The notes beneath the pieces were generated by a model, which was not told the DNA's origin, did no database searches, and saw nothing but the letters and a program-made list of their open reading frames with translations. The position numbers were made by a program, and so were the translations under genes. A stretch of DNA of 64,000 nucleotides, taken from NCBI RefSeq assembly GCF_010727945.1, contig NZ_AP022569.1:2666001-2730000 (forward strand). The letters run 5' to 3'. This stretch comes from Mycobacterium cookii. Its GTDB lineage: Bacteria; Actinomycetota; Actinomycetes; Mycobacteriales; Mycobacteriaceae. Each line of letters starts with the position of its first letter. Position 1 is the first letter of the stretch. Shown in pieces: positions 17,404-26,615 of this stretch.

Positions 17404-18434
17404 CGAGCGTCGCCTCCGGCTCGCCCGCGCGTGCCGGCGCGCGCCAGCGCGTTGACCACAAAGGTCAACAGGAACAGCACCAGCCCGGCGGCTATGTAGG
17501 CGCCCGCCTTGTACTGGTTGTTGAATTCCGAAGCGGTGGCGGCGATCTTGGTCGCGAAGGTGTAGCCGCCGTCGAACAGCGACCAGCCGAACGCCGCTTG
17601 GGTGCCGCGCAGAATGATCAGCAACGCGACGGTCTCACCGAGGGCTCGACCCAGGCCGAGCATCGCGCCGCTGATGTAGCCGGAGCGTCCGAACGGCAGC
17701 ACCGTGGTCTTGACCACTTCCCAGCGAGTCGCCCCGAGCGCCAGCGCGGCCTCGACCTGGTTCTGCGGTGTCTGGATGAACACCTCGCGGGTCACTGCTG
17801 TGATGATCGGCAGGATCATCACCGCCAGCACAATCCCCGCGGTGAAGACGGTGCCGCCCCCGGCCACCGACGCGTTGCCGGTCGCAAACAGAAACACCCC
17901 GCCCAGGTGCTCGTTGAGCCAGGTTGCGACCGGCCGCAGCTGGGGCGCCAATACGTAGAGGCCCCAGACGCCGTAGATGATCGACGGGACCGCGGCGAGC
18001 AGATCGACCATGTACGCCAGCGGTCCGGCCATCCGGCGTGGCGAGTATTGCGTGAGAAAGATGGCGATCCCCAACGCAATTGGCATAGCGAGGACAAGGG
18101 CGAACAGCGCGACGCACACGGTGACCTGAACGAGGTCGAAGATGCCGAAGTGCATCGCCGAGGTGTTGGTGGTGACCCAGTTCCCGCCGTAGGTGAAGAA
18201 GTTCTCCTTGTCACGGGCCAGCGCCGGTATCGCGCGCCACAGCAGAAAGAGGCCGATCGCGCTGACCAGGACGACGATCAGTACACCGGATCCGGCGGAC
18301 ACCCTGCGATACAGTCGCTCGCCGCGATGGGGTGCGGTCGTCCCCCACGGCAGCGTCGGGGTCACCCTCGGCTGACGGAAGGGCGCGGCGATGACTTCGC
18401 CGGAACCTGCGGTGTTCGGGTCCGGGGTCGTCAC
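17400..18434 (-). CDS. pstC: phosphate ABC transporter permease PstC
   Basis: 344 aa membrane permease. A cytoplasmic Pro/Thr-rich N-terminus of about 45 residues precedes the first helix; the EAA loop reads EAALALGATRWEVVKTTVLPFG. Partner of PstA. The ATG at 18434 overlaps the pstS stop, continuing the chain of ATGA overlaps in the operon. Confidence 0.94.
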   Translation of the reverse strand: MTTPDPNTAGSGEVIAAPFRQPRVTPTLPWGTTAPHRGERLYRRVSAGSGVLIVVLVSAIGLFLLWRAIPALARDKENFFTYGGNWVTTNTSAMHFGIFDLVQVTVCVALFALVLAMPIALGIAIFLTQYSPRRMAGPLAYMVDLLAAVPSIIYGVWGLYVLAPQLRPVATWLNEHLGGVFLFATGNASVAGGGTVFTAGIVLAVMILPIITAVTREVFIQTPQNQVEAALALGATRWEVVKTTVLPFGRSGYISGAMLGLGRALGETVALLIILRGTQAAFGWSLFDGGYTFATKIAATASEFNNQYKAGAYIAAGLVLFLLTFVVNALARAGTRGRAGGDAR

Positions 18435-19543
18435 TGGATCGCCCTGATCGCGGCGAGCAGGCGCTGCTTGAATTTGTCGGGCAACGGCACGTATCCGGCG
18501 GCGGACAGGCCGCCCTGACCGTTGTCGGCGGCGATGGTGAAGAACGACTTGACCGCGGCGCTCGTGGAAGCGTCATACCCGTCGGAGCAGACGATCTCGT
18601 AGGTAGCCAGCACCAGCGGATAGGCGCCCGCCACCGTGGTGCTGTAGATCGATTTCAGATCCAATTTCAGGTCATCCCCGTCGCCGGCGAACGTTGCGCC
18701 GTCGATCGCCTTGCGCGCGGCGTCGTCTGTCAGCGCGACCCCGCCTCTGCCGCTGTCGATACGCGCATAGGGCAAACCGCTCTGGTCGGCGAAGCCCTTC
18801 TCCACGTACCCGATGGCGCCGGGGGTCGATTTCACCGCCTGCACGATGCCGGCCGACTTCTGCGCACCTTCGCCGACCCCGCCCTGAAACTCGCTGCCGG
18901 CGCCCTTGGTCCAGCTGTTCGGGGCGGCCGCCGCCAGGTACTTCTGAAAGTTGTCGGTGGTACCCGAGGAGTCCGACCGGTAGATCGGTGTGATCTTGGA
19001 ATCGGGTAGGGCAACGCCGGCATTGAGCGCCGCGATGGCCGGATCGCTCCAGTCGGTGATTACGCCGCTGAAGATCTTGGCCAGCACATCGCTGTTGAGC
19101 ACCAGCGAGGTGACCCCGTCGACGTGATAGGCGAGGGCGACCGGCCCGAACACCATCGGCAGATGCCAGGCAGGATTTCCGTTGCAGCGCTGGGTCGCCG
19201 GCTCGATCTGCTCGCGGCTCAGTGGCGACTCCGAACCGGCGAAATCGACATGGCGCGCGATGAATTGCTCGCGACCGGCGCCCGATCCAGTCGGGTTGTA
19301 GGCGATGTTCTTGCCGGGGCACAGCTCGGCCCACTCCTTGTTGAACAACGCGATCGCGTTCTGCTGAGCGGTCGATCCCTCGGCGGTGAGATCGCTCTTG
19401 CCGCCGCAGTCCACCGGGCCGGTCGGCGCGGGCGATACTCCGCTCAGATTCTTGTCGCTGCCGCAGCCAGCGAGGACCACACATCCGACAACGCCCGTCG
19501 TGAGCGCCTTGGCTAGCGCCGCGCCGAGCCCGTCGCGCCTCAC
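18431..19543 (-). CDS. pstS: phosphate-binding lipoprotein PstS
   Basis: 370 aa from the GTG at 19543, giving a lipoprotein signal with basic residues (VRRDG), a hydrophobic stretch and the lipobox VLAGC at about residues 19-23; an upstream ATG at 19606 would bury the signal peptide 21 residues inside and is rejected. Phosphate-contact motifs: GSTAQQNA near 65 and SDSSGTTDNFQKYL near 180. Periplasmic capture of phosphate for PstCAB. A PHO box lies 70-87 nt upstream of the start. Length equals M. tuberculosis PstS3 (recalled). Confidence 0.93.
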   Translation of the reverse strand: MRRDGLGAALAKALTTGVVGCVVLAGCGSDKNLSGVSPAPTGPVDCGGKSDLTAEGSTAQQNAIALFNKEWAELCPGKNIAYNPTGSGAGREQFIARHVDFAGSESPLSREQIEPATQRCNGNPAWHLPMVFGPVALAYHVDGVTSLVLNSDVLAKIFSGVITDWSDPAIAALNAGVALPDSKITPIYRSDSSGTTDNFQKYLAAAAPNSWTKGAGSEFQGGVGEGAQKSAGIVQAVKSTPGAIGYVEKGFADQSGLPYARIDSGRGGVALTDDAARKAIDGATFAGDGDDLKLDLKSIYSTTVAGAYPLVLATYEIVCSDGYDASTSAAVKSFFTIAADNGQGGLSAAGYVPLPDKFKQRLLAAIRAIQ

Positions 19544-19612
19544 TGATCTCGCTTCCGAAGATAATTCCCCCGCGCAACGTAAGCGTCGCGCGTAGACAAG
19601 ATTCACCGGTCG

Positions 19613-19630
19613 AGTGAACGCCGGGTAAAC
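19613..19630 (-). promoter_or_regulatory. PHO box upstream of pstS
   Basis: Read on the minus strand: GTTTACC (19630-19624), CGGC, GTTCACT (19619-19613), CGAC: two heptads with an 11-nt period, the layout of a phosphate-regulator direct repeat. It lies 70 nt before the pstS start, and a matching array precedes phoU, so both ends of the Pst locus appear to be RegX3-controlled. Confidence 0.7.
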
Positions 19631-19633
19631 AGC

Positions 19634-21282
<1,649 letters not shown>

Positions 21283-21415
21283 GCAAGCCCCTCCAGCGTC
21301 GTGGGAAAGGCGTCTCCCAAATTCATGGTGAGATGTGAAGTTAACGGCAGGGTCATTAAACGATAGCGTGCATGCCTGTCTTTAGCGCGGTGACTACGGT
21401 TGGGTACGCCACAAT

Positions 21416-22222
21416 ATGCGGATGCGAAAGGTGCTGCTCGCGGCGGCAGCAGTACTGCTGACTGCGGTGATTGTGCTGGTCGCAGCCGCCGGCGTCGATT
21501 TCGGGACCAGTATTTACGCCGAATACCGGTTCGCGCGGTCGGTGCGTCAGAGTGCCCGTTTGGGCTTTGACCCGTTCGTTGCGATCATCGCGTTTCCGCT
21601 CATTCCGCAGGCGATGCGGGACCATTACCGGCAGCTGGAAATAAAGGCCAGCGCGGTCGACCGTCCGGTGATCGGTAAAGCCACCCTCGAGGCGACCATG
21701 CACTCGGTCGACCTGACCGACGCGTCGTGGCTGATCGGACCCAACGCCAAGTTTAAGGTCGGCAAACTGGAGAGCCGCATCATCATCGACTCCCGGCATC
21801 TGGGCCTCTACCTGGGCATTCGTGACCTGATCGTGGAGGCGCCACCGCAGGTCACCAACAGCTCCACCGGCGGCACCACCGAGTCCGGCATCTCCGGCAG
21901 CCACGGCCTGGTTTTCACCGGCACTCCGCGGGCGGCCCACTTCGACAAACGGGTCAGCGTCGCCGTGGATCTGTCGATGGCCGACAAGACCACGCTGGTG
22001 TTCACCCCGACCGGCGTAATGACCGGGCCCAATACCGCCAACGAACCGGTTCCCGACGACAAGCGCGACGCGGTGCTGGCGACGTTCGCGGGCAGGCTGC
22101 CCGACCAGAGACTGCCCTTCGACGTAGCACCGACACACGAGGGCGCCCGCGGCTCCGACGTGATCATCGAAGGCATCACGACGGGATTAACCATCACGCT
22201 CGACGGGTTCAACCAGGCATGA
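21416..22222 (+). CDS. lmeA: LmeA-family lipid-binding protein (mannan chain length)
   Basis: 268 aa. N-terminal hydrophobic helix (about 5-27) that acts as signal or anchor, then a DUF2993-type domain exported to the periplasm. In M. smegmatis LmeA binds phospholipids and is needed for normal elongation of lipomannan/lipoarabinomannan. Start at the first of two close ATGs (21416; the other is 21422). Divergent from glnR across 133 nt. Assignment relies on the DUF family and on position (Rv0817c). Confidence 0.85.
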   Translation: MRMRKVLLAAAAVLLTAVIVLVAAAGVDFGTSIYAEYRFARSVRQSARLGFDPFVAIIAFPLIPQAMRDHYRQLEIKASAVDRPVIGKATLEATMHSVDLTDASWLIGPNAKFKVGKLESRIIIDSRHLGLYLGIRDLIVEAPPQVTNSSTGGTTESGISGSHGLVFTGTPRAAHFDKRVSVAVDLSMADKTTLVFTPTGVMTGPNTANEPVPDDKRDAVLATFAGRLPDQRLPFDVAPTHEGARGSDVIIEGITTGLTITLDGFNQA

Positions 22223-22330
22223 TCTCAGCCTGCGACGATCAACAGGGCAGTGCGATCCGTAGAGGGCCGGAGGAGCGGCGTAAATGATTTCAGCTTCACC
22301 AGGGCGGGGGCCCGGAGAGGAGCTCGGCGG

Positions 22331-22747
22331 ATGACGGCAGCGATCGTCGGGCTTGTCGCGGCCCTGGTGCTGGCCGCGGTGATCGGCTGGCTGCTGAACC
22401 GCCGATCCGGTGACCTTCGGGCGACCGATCCGGGCACCGCCGAGAAAGTCGACACCAGCGACCTGGGACTGTCCCGCGACGGGCCGACTGTCGTGCATTT
22501 CAGCGCGACCTGGTGCTCGCCGTGCAAACAGGTGCGCCGCGTGGTCGACCAGGTCTGTGACGACCTCGGCGACGTGGCCCATCTGGAGATCGACATGGAC
22601 GACAACCCCGGCGCGGCCAAGCGGCTGTCGGTTCTATCGCTGCCGACCACGTTCATCTTCGACGCCGACGGACGACAGCGCTATCGGACCGCGGGTGTAC
22701 CCAAAGCTGATGACCTGCGGTCCACGCTGGCACCGCTATTAGCTTGA
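22331..22747 (+). CDS. thiX: membrane-anchored thioredoxin ThiX
   Basis: 138 aa. Hydrophobic N-terminal helix (about 4-23) followed by a thioredoxin fold with active site WCSPC (about 59-63) and cis-Pro segment LPTTFIF. ATG at 22331 is preceded by GGAGAGGAG; the upstream in-frame extension lacks support. A membrane-tethered disulfide reductase next to the sulfur operon, probably facing the cytoplasm or periplasm depending on topology, which cannot be fixed. Equivalent of Rv0816c. Confidence 0.88.
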   Translation: MTAAIVGLVAALVLAAVIGWLLNRRSGDLRATDPGTAEKVDTSDLGLSRDGPTVVHFSATWCSPCKQVRRVVDQVCDDLGDVAHLEIDMDDNPGAAKRLSVLSLPTTFIFDADGRQRYRTAGVPKADDLRSTLAPLLA

Positions 22748-22763
22748 TGACGTCGCCATTGGG

Positions 22764-22779
22764 TAAGCTGCTGAGCGTG
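22764..22779 (+). promoter_or_regulatory. leaderless promoter of the poly-Cys leader ORF
   Basis: TAAGCT (22764-22769) fits the mycobacterial TANNNT -10 and lies 7 nt before the GTG at 22777, the spacing expected when transcription starts on the start codon itself. Confidence 0.65.
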
Positions 22780-22869
22780 TCCGCCCGCATCGAGCTTGTG
22801 CTCACCAAACGCCGCACGGTTGACCTGTGCCGCGTTGCGGGCTGTTGCTGTTGTTGTTGTAGCCGCTGA
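22777..22869 (+). CDS. poly-cysteine leader peptide (attenuator of the cysA operon)
   Basis: 30-codon ORF beginning at a leaderless GTG and ending TGA 22867-22869. Its tail reads RVAG followed by six consecutive Cys and SR, with another Cys 5 residues earlier. Mycobacterial leaderless poly-Cys sORFs upstream of sulfur genes are known to act as cysteine-responsive attenuators: slow translation of the Cys run when cysteine is scarce lets the downstream operon be expressed. Here DUF4395, cysA and sseC follow 100 nt later, the expected target operon. Confidence 0.88.
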   Translation: MSARIELVLTKRRTVDLCRVAGCCCCCCSR

Positions 22870-22902
22870 GTAGCCGCGCCTTCTCGCGCCGCACTCGGAG
22901 CT

Positions 22903-22925
22903 GCCAGGAACACACTCCTCCTGGC
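22903..22925 (+). promoter_or_regulatory. stem-loop between poly-Cys leader and DUF4395 gene
   Basis: GCCAGGA (22903-22909) pairs with TCCTGGC (22919-22925) across a 9-nt loop. It is 34 nt after the leader stop and 44 nt before the DUF4395 start, a position suited to attenuation control or to masking of the ribosome binding site. Its role is inference. Confidence 0.5.
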
Positions 22926-22969
22926 GCGCCATCCCGCCGTTCATGCAACGACCAATCAGGAGCAGCACC

Positions 22970-23431
22970 ATGTCAAACATCAACACCGCTGACCAGGTCG
23001 ACGTCCGCGGACCTCGATTCGCCGCTTGGGTGACAACCCTGGTGCTGGTAGCCGGCCTGCTTGTGTCCGGCGTCAGCACCGTGGCCGCCGCGATCATCCT
23101 GGGCGTGCAGGCCGTCATCTTCGCGATCGGCGCGACGGCCGGCCCGCGCCGGCACCCCTACGGCCTGATATTCGCCAAGCTGGTGGCTCCGCGGGTGGCA
23201 CCGGTCCGCGAGCGTGAGCCGGTCGCGCCGCTGAAATTCGCCCAGCTGGTCGGGCTGATCTTCGCGGTGGTGGCCGTCGCCGGTTTCGCCTCTAGCGCTT
23301 CACTGCTCGGCGTCATCGCGACCGGCGCCGCACTGGTGGCCGCATTCCTCAACGCAGCCTTCGGCATCTGCCTGGGCTGCCAGCTCTACCCGCTCGTGGT
23401 GCGGCTCAAGCCGGCCGCCAGCACTTCTTGA
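22970..23431 (+). CDS. DUF4395 membrane protein of the thiosulfate sulfurtransferase operon
   Basis: 153 aa with about four hydrophobic helices (about 16-38, 42-60, 95-115, 118-140) and a conserved CLGC motif near residue 138. ATG at 22970 preceded by AGGAG (22958-22962); the longer frame from 22943 has no support. DUF4395 proteins recur beside rhodaneses and may handle sulfur compounds or persulfide at the membrane, with the CxxC pair as candidate site. First structural gene after the poly-Cys attenuator. Confidence 0.85.
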   Translation: MSNINTADQVDVRGPRFAAWVTTLVLVAGLLVSGVSTVAAAIILGVQAVIFAIGATAGPRRHPYGLIFAKLVAPRVAPVREREPVAPLKFAQLVGLIFAVVAVAGFASSASLLGVIATGAALVAAFLNAAFGICLGCQLYPLVVRLKPAASTS

Positions 23432-23454
23432 TAGCAACCGAAAGGATCCCCTCC

Positions 23455-24288
23455 ATGGCACGCTCCGACGTCCTGGTCTCCGCAGACTGGGCCCAGAGCA
23501 ATCTCGACGCCGACCATGTCGTCTTCGTCGAGGTCGACGAAGACGCCAGCGCATACGACGACGGCCACATCGCCGGCGCCGTGAAGCTGGACTGGCGTAC
23601 CGATCTGCAAGACCCCGTCCGGCGTGATTTCGTCGACGCCCAGCAGTTCTCCAAGCTGCTCAGCGACCGCGGCATTGCCAACGACGACACTGTGATCCTG
23701 TACGGCGGCAACAACAACTGGTTCGCCGCCTATGCGTACTGGTATTTCAAGCTGTACGGGCACGAGGACGTCAAGCTGCTCGACGGTGGCCGCAAGAAGT
23801 GGCAGCTCGACGGGCGCGCTTTCTCCACCGACAAGGTCGAGCGGCCCGCCACCAGCTACACCGCGAAGCCAGCGGACAACTCGATCCGCGCGTTCCGCGA
23901 CGAGGTGCTCGCTGCGATCCACGAGAAGAACCTGGTCGACGTGCGATCGCCCGACGAGTTCTCCGGCAAGATTTTGGCACCGGCGCACCTGCCGCAGGAA
24001 CAGAGCCAGCGGCCCGGCCACATCCCCGGCGCCATCAATGTGCCGTGGAGCAAGACCGCGAACGACGACGGCACCTTCAAGTCGGACGACGAGTTGGCGA
24101 AGCTGTACGCCGACGCCGGTCTGGACGGCAAGAAGGAGACCATCGCCTACTGCCGGATCGGCGAACGCTCATCGCACACCTGGTTCGTCCTGCAGGAACT
24201 GCTCGGACACCACAACGTCAAGAACTACGACGGCAGTTGGACCGAATACGGCTCCCTGGTGGGAGCCCCGATCGAGTTGGGAAGCTGA
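23455..24288 (+). CDS. cysA2: thiosulfate sulfurtransferase (rhodanese) CysA
   Basis: 277 aa, two rhodanese domains (about 1-140 and 155-277). The catalytic Cys lies in YCRIGERS about residue 229-236 of the second domain; the first domain is structural. Moves sulfane sulfur from thiosulfate to thiol acceptors. ATG at 23455 gives the exact length of M. tuberculosis CysA2/CysA3 (recalled). Followed with 1 nt spacing by sseC, so co-translated; under control of the upstream poly-Cys leader. Confidence 0.94.
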   Translation: MARSDVLVSADWAQSNLDADHVVFVEVDEDASAYDDGHIAGAVKLDWRTDLQDPVRRDFVDAQQFSKLLSDRGIANDDTVILYGGNNNWFAAYAYWYFKLYGHEDVKLLDGGRKKWQLDGRAFSTDKVERPATSYTAKPADNSIRAFRDEVLAAIHEKNLVDVRSPDEFSGKILAPAHLPQEQSQRPGHIPGAINVPWSKTANDDGTFKSDDELAKLYADAGLDGKKETIAYCRIGERSSHTWFVLQELLGHHNVKNYDGSWTEYGSLVGAPIELGS

Positions 24289-24289
24289 T

Positions 24290-24592
24290 ATGTGCTCTGC
24301 GCCGAAGCAAGGACAAACCCTGCCGGCCAGCGTTGACCTGGAAAAGGAAACGGTCATCACCGGCCGCGTAGTGGATGGCTCCGGCCAAACCGTCGGCGGT
24401 TCTTTCGTGCGGCTGCTGGACTCCTCCGGGGAATTCACCGCCGAGGTCGTCGCGTCGGCCACCGGTGACTTCCGATTCTTCGCTGCACCCGGATCCTGGA
24501 CGCTGCGGGCGCTGTCGGCCGCGGGCAACGGAGACGCCATCGTCGAGCCGAAAGGCGCGGGCATCCACGAGGTCGACGTCAAAATCGCCTGA
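24290..24592 (+). CDS. sseC: SseC, DUF1416 sulfur-metabolism protein
   Basis: 100 aa beta-sandwich-like small protein (GRVVDGSGQTVGGSFVRLLD, carboxypeptidase-regulatory-like fold). Contains a single Cys near the start (MCSAPKQG). Always paired with cysA in mycobacteria; presumed partner of the sulfurtransferase, but biochemical role unproven. Starts 1 nt after the cysA stop. Confidence 0.9.
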   Translation: MCSAPKQGQTLPASVDLEKETVITGRVVDGSGQTVGGSFVRLLDSSGEFTAEVVASATGDFRFFAAPGSWTLRALSAAGNGDAIVEPKGAGIHEVDVKIA

Positions 24593-24607
24593 CGGGTCTG
24601 CCGAAAC

Positions 24608-24620
24608 TAGACTCGTCGTC
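24608..24620 (+). promoter_or_regulatory. leaderless promoter of the 32-aa membrane peptide gene
   Basis: TAGACT (24608-24613) followed by 7 nt and then the GTG at 24621; matches the TANNNT -10 with the transcription start on the start codon. Confidence 0.65.
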
Positions 24621-24719
24621 GTGGTTCTGTTCTTCGAGATCATGCTCGTCGCGTCCGTCGTGCTGATCGGCTGGTTCGCGTTGTACGCGCTGTACCGGAT
24701 GGTCACCGACGAATCGTGA
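24621..24719 (+). CDS. 32-residue single-span membrane peptide
   Basis: GTG start 24621, stop 24717-24719. A single hydrophobic helix ([20 protein letters not shown]) fills most of the peptide, followed by the polar tail YRMVTDES. Its stop overlaps the start of the nitrobindin-like gene (GTGA), so the two are translationally coupled. A perfect leaderless -10 supports expression. No known function; such peptides often assist a membrane complex. Confidence 0.7.
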   Translation: MVLFFEIMLVASVVLIGWFALYALYRMVTDES

Positions 24720-25435
24720 GTACCGCCGACGACGATGCAGAGCGAAGCGATGCTGAGGAGCGGCGCCTGAGTACCGCCGACGACGATGCAGAGACGGGCC
24801 GTTTGCCCGGTTCCGCGGACCGTGCCGTGGCCGCCGCGGTTGAACGAGCCCGGGTGACCGCGGGCCGCAACATCCCTGTCTTCGACGACCTGCCGATCCC
24901 CGCGGACACCGCGAACCTGCGCGAGGGCGCCAATCTGCACGATGCTCTACTGGCGTTGCTTCCGCTGGTCGGGGTGTGGCGCGGCGAGGGCGAGGGCCGT
25001 GGCTCCGACGGCGATTACCGCTTCGGACAACAGATCACGGTCTCCCACGACGGTGGGGACTACTTGAACTGGGAAGCTCGGTCGTGGCGGATCACCGACA
25101 CCGGCGACTACCACGCACCCGACTTACGGGAAACAGGTTATTGGCGTTTCGTCGACGAACCAGATGACCCGTCCGAGTCGCAAGCCATCGAGCTGTTGCT
25201 GGCGCATTCCGCGGGCTACATCGAATTGTTCTATGGGCGCCCGCTCAATCAGTCGTCGTGGGAATTGGCCACTGATGCGCTGGCCCGTAGCCGATCGGGC
25301 GTGCTCGTCGGCGGTGCCAAGCGGCTGTACGGGATCGTCGAGGGTGGCGACTTGGCCTATGTCGAGGAACGGGTGGACGCCGACGGCGGGCTGGTACCAC
25401 ACCTGTCCGCTCGTCTCTCCCGTTTCGCGGGGTAG
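24716..25435 (+). CDS. nitrobindin-like FABP-fold haem-binding protein (Rv0813c type)
   Basis: 239 aa. A disordered acidic N-terminus (about 1-75) precedes a ten-strand beta-barrel of the nitrobindin/THAP4 family; GVWRGEGEG (about 86-94) is the family GxWxGxG motif. Proposed role in haem/peroxynitrite chemistry. GTG start overlaps the preceding mini-gene stop. The N-terminus contains a 51-bp tandem duplication: TGAGTACCGCCGACGACGAT... occurs at 24717-24742 and 24768-24793, giving STADDDAE twice at a 17-residue spacing. Confidence 0.88.
   Translation: MSTADDDAERSDAEERRLSTADDDAETGRLPGSADRAVAAAVERARVTAGRNIPVFDDLPIPADTANLREGANLHDALLALLPLVGVWRGEGEGRGSDGDYRFGQQITVSHDGGDYLNWEARSWRITDTGDYHAPDLRETGYWRFVDEPDDPSESQAIELLLAHSAGYIELFYGRPLNQSSWELATDALARSRSGVLVGGAKRLYGIVEGGDLAYVEERVDADGGLVPHLSARLSRFAG
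24717..24793 (+). repeat. 51-bp tandem duplication in the nitrobindin-like gene
   Basis: A 26-bp identical sequence occurs at 24717-24742 and 24768-24793, offset 51 bp (17 codons, frame kept). Encodes STADDDAE twice in the disordered N-terminus. Confidence 0.85.
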
Positions 25436-25493
25436 CAGCTCCGCTGTAGCCGTTGCCGTACACCGTGTTTGGGGCTGACCCAGAAAATGGGCA

Positions 25494-25540
25494 GCCCCCG
25501 AGCCGTAGTTCCAGGTTGGACGAACCGGAGGCTCGGGGGC
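25494..25540. terminator. large stem-loop between convergent genes (bidirectional terminator)
   Basis: GCCCCCGAGCC (25494-25504) pairs perfectly with GGCTCGGGGGC (25530-25540). Inside, TCCaGGTT pairs with AACCGGA around the loop GGACG, with one bulged base. Lies between the nitrobindin-like gene and the convergent aminotransferase gene in a 268-nt gap that otherwise shows nothing. No U-run follows, as is usual for mycobacterial terminators. Confidence 0.65.
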
Positions 25541-25703
25541 CGGGTGACTGCGGGGAATTCGCCAGCGCGCGCAGGTGATTCCTCGCCTGGTGCAGCTAGC
25601 GGGCAGCCACCTCACATGTCCAATAAGCTATCAATTTCTCGGACCACCTCCCTTCCTGTGTACTGGCGAAGGTACCCGTCGCGCTTCACGCAGACAACCG
25701 ATT

Positions 25704-26576
25704 TCAGCGATCGCTGACAATCGCAGCGTCGACGAGCCCGGCGAATTCCGCCGCTATCGGAGCGCTTGGCAGCTGTCGCCCGTCGAGGGTGTGCACCCGC
25801 GCGGCCAGCGTCATGCTCGACACCAGCCAAATTCCTTGCGCGGCAAACAGATCAGCCACTCGCAGGGCGCGGTAGTCGCAGTCGTAGCCTTTGGCGCGGG
25901 CAACCGTGAACAGGGCCTGCTGGGTGGTGCCACGCAGGATCGGATACCAGGGCGGCGGGGTGAGCAGGCAAACATTGCCGTCGTCGCCGGCGGTGGCGAT
26001 CACGACCGTCGACCGGGGGCCTTCCAGGATGTAGCCGTCGGAGCTGACGAAGACGACGTCGCCGGCGCCGCGGCGGGCGGCGTGCCGCAGCGCGGCCATA
26101 TTGATCGCGTAGGACAACGTCTTGGCGCCGGCCAGCAGCCACGGCATCGCCTCGACACCGGCCGACGGCAATTCGCGGGGCAACGTGATCGCCGCCAGTC
26201 CGTCGCGGCGGACCGCGGCGATCCGCTCGGCGACCGGGTTCACCGTCACGTAAGCGGTGGGCGCCGAACCGCTTTCCCGGCCACGGCTGTAGACCAGACG
26301 CATCGCGGCCTCGTCGTCGGTGTCGCGGGTCCACTGCCGCGCCGCCACGTCGATGGCGTGCCGCCAGGCCGTCAGGTCAGGTTCGGGCAGGTCGAGAAGC
26401 TTGGCCGAGTGAGCCAGCCGTCCCAGATGTGCGTCGACCAGGCACGCGGCGCCGTCGCGGACCAGCAATGTCTCGAAGACACCGTCGCCGCGCACGGCGG
26501 CGAGGTCGTCGGCGAACAACAGCGGCGCATCCACCGGGTGCACCTTGCCGTCGAGCGTGACGATCACGCCTGTCAT
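25704..26576 (-). CDS. pabC: class IV aminotransferase, probable aminodeoxychorismate lyase
   Basis: 290 aa PLP enzyme of the fold-type IV family (branched-chain aminotransferase, D-amino acid aminotransferase, ADC lyase). Catalytic Lys in LLAGAKTLSYA (about residue 143), followed by DVVFVSSDGYILEGPRSTVV for the PLP glutamate and LRGTTQQAL for phosphate. Start ATG 26576 chosen because it gives the family N-terminus MTGVIVTLDG and because upstream coding would run into the divergent gene. Assigned as ADC lyase for p-aminobenzoate synthesis by similarity to Rv0812, moderately sure. Confidence 0.85.
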   Translation of the reverse strand: MTGVIVTLDGKVHPVDAPLLFADDLAAVRGDGVFETLLVRDGAACLVDAHLGRLAHSAKLLDLPEPDLTAWRHAIDVAARQWTRDTDDEAAMRLVYSRGRESGSAPTAYVTVNPVAERIAAVRRDGLAAITLPRELPSAGVEAMPWLLAGAKTLSYAINMAALRHAARRGAGDVVFVSSDGYILEGPRSTVVIATAGDDGNVCLLTPPPWYPILRGTTQQALFTVARAKGYDCDYRALRVADLFAAQGIWLVSSMTLAARVHTLDGRQLPSAPIAAEFAGLVDAAIVSDR

Positions 26577-26615
26577 GGACGAAGAGCCTATCGTCGCGAC
26601 CCGTAGAGTTGACGT

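Noticed and set aside
22849..22862. TGT/TGC run as a simple-sequence repeat
   Set aside because: It is in frame within the leaderless GTG ORF and encodes six Cys, matching known attenuator leaders, so it is coding rather than a neutral microsatellite.
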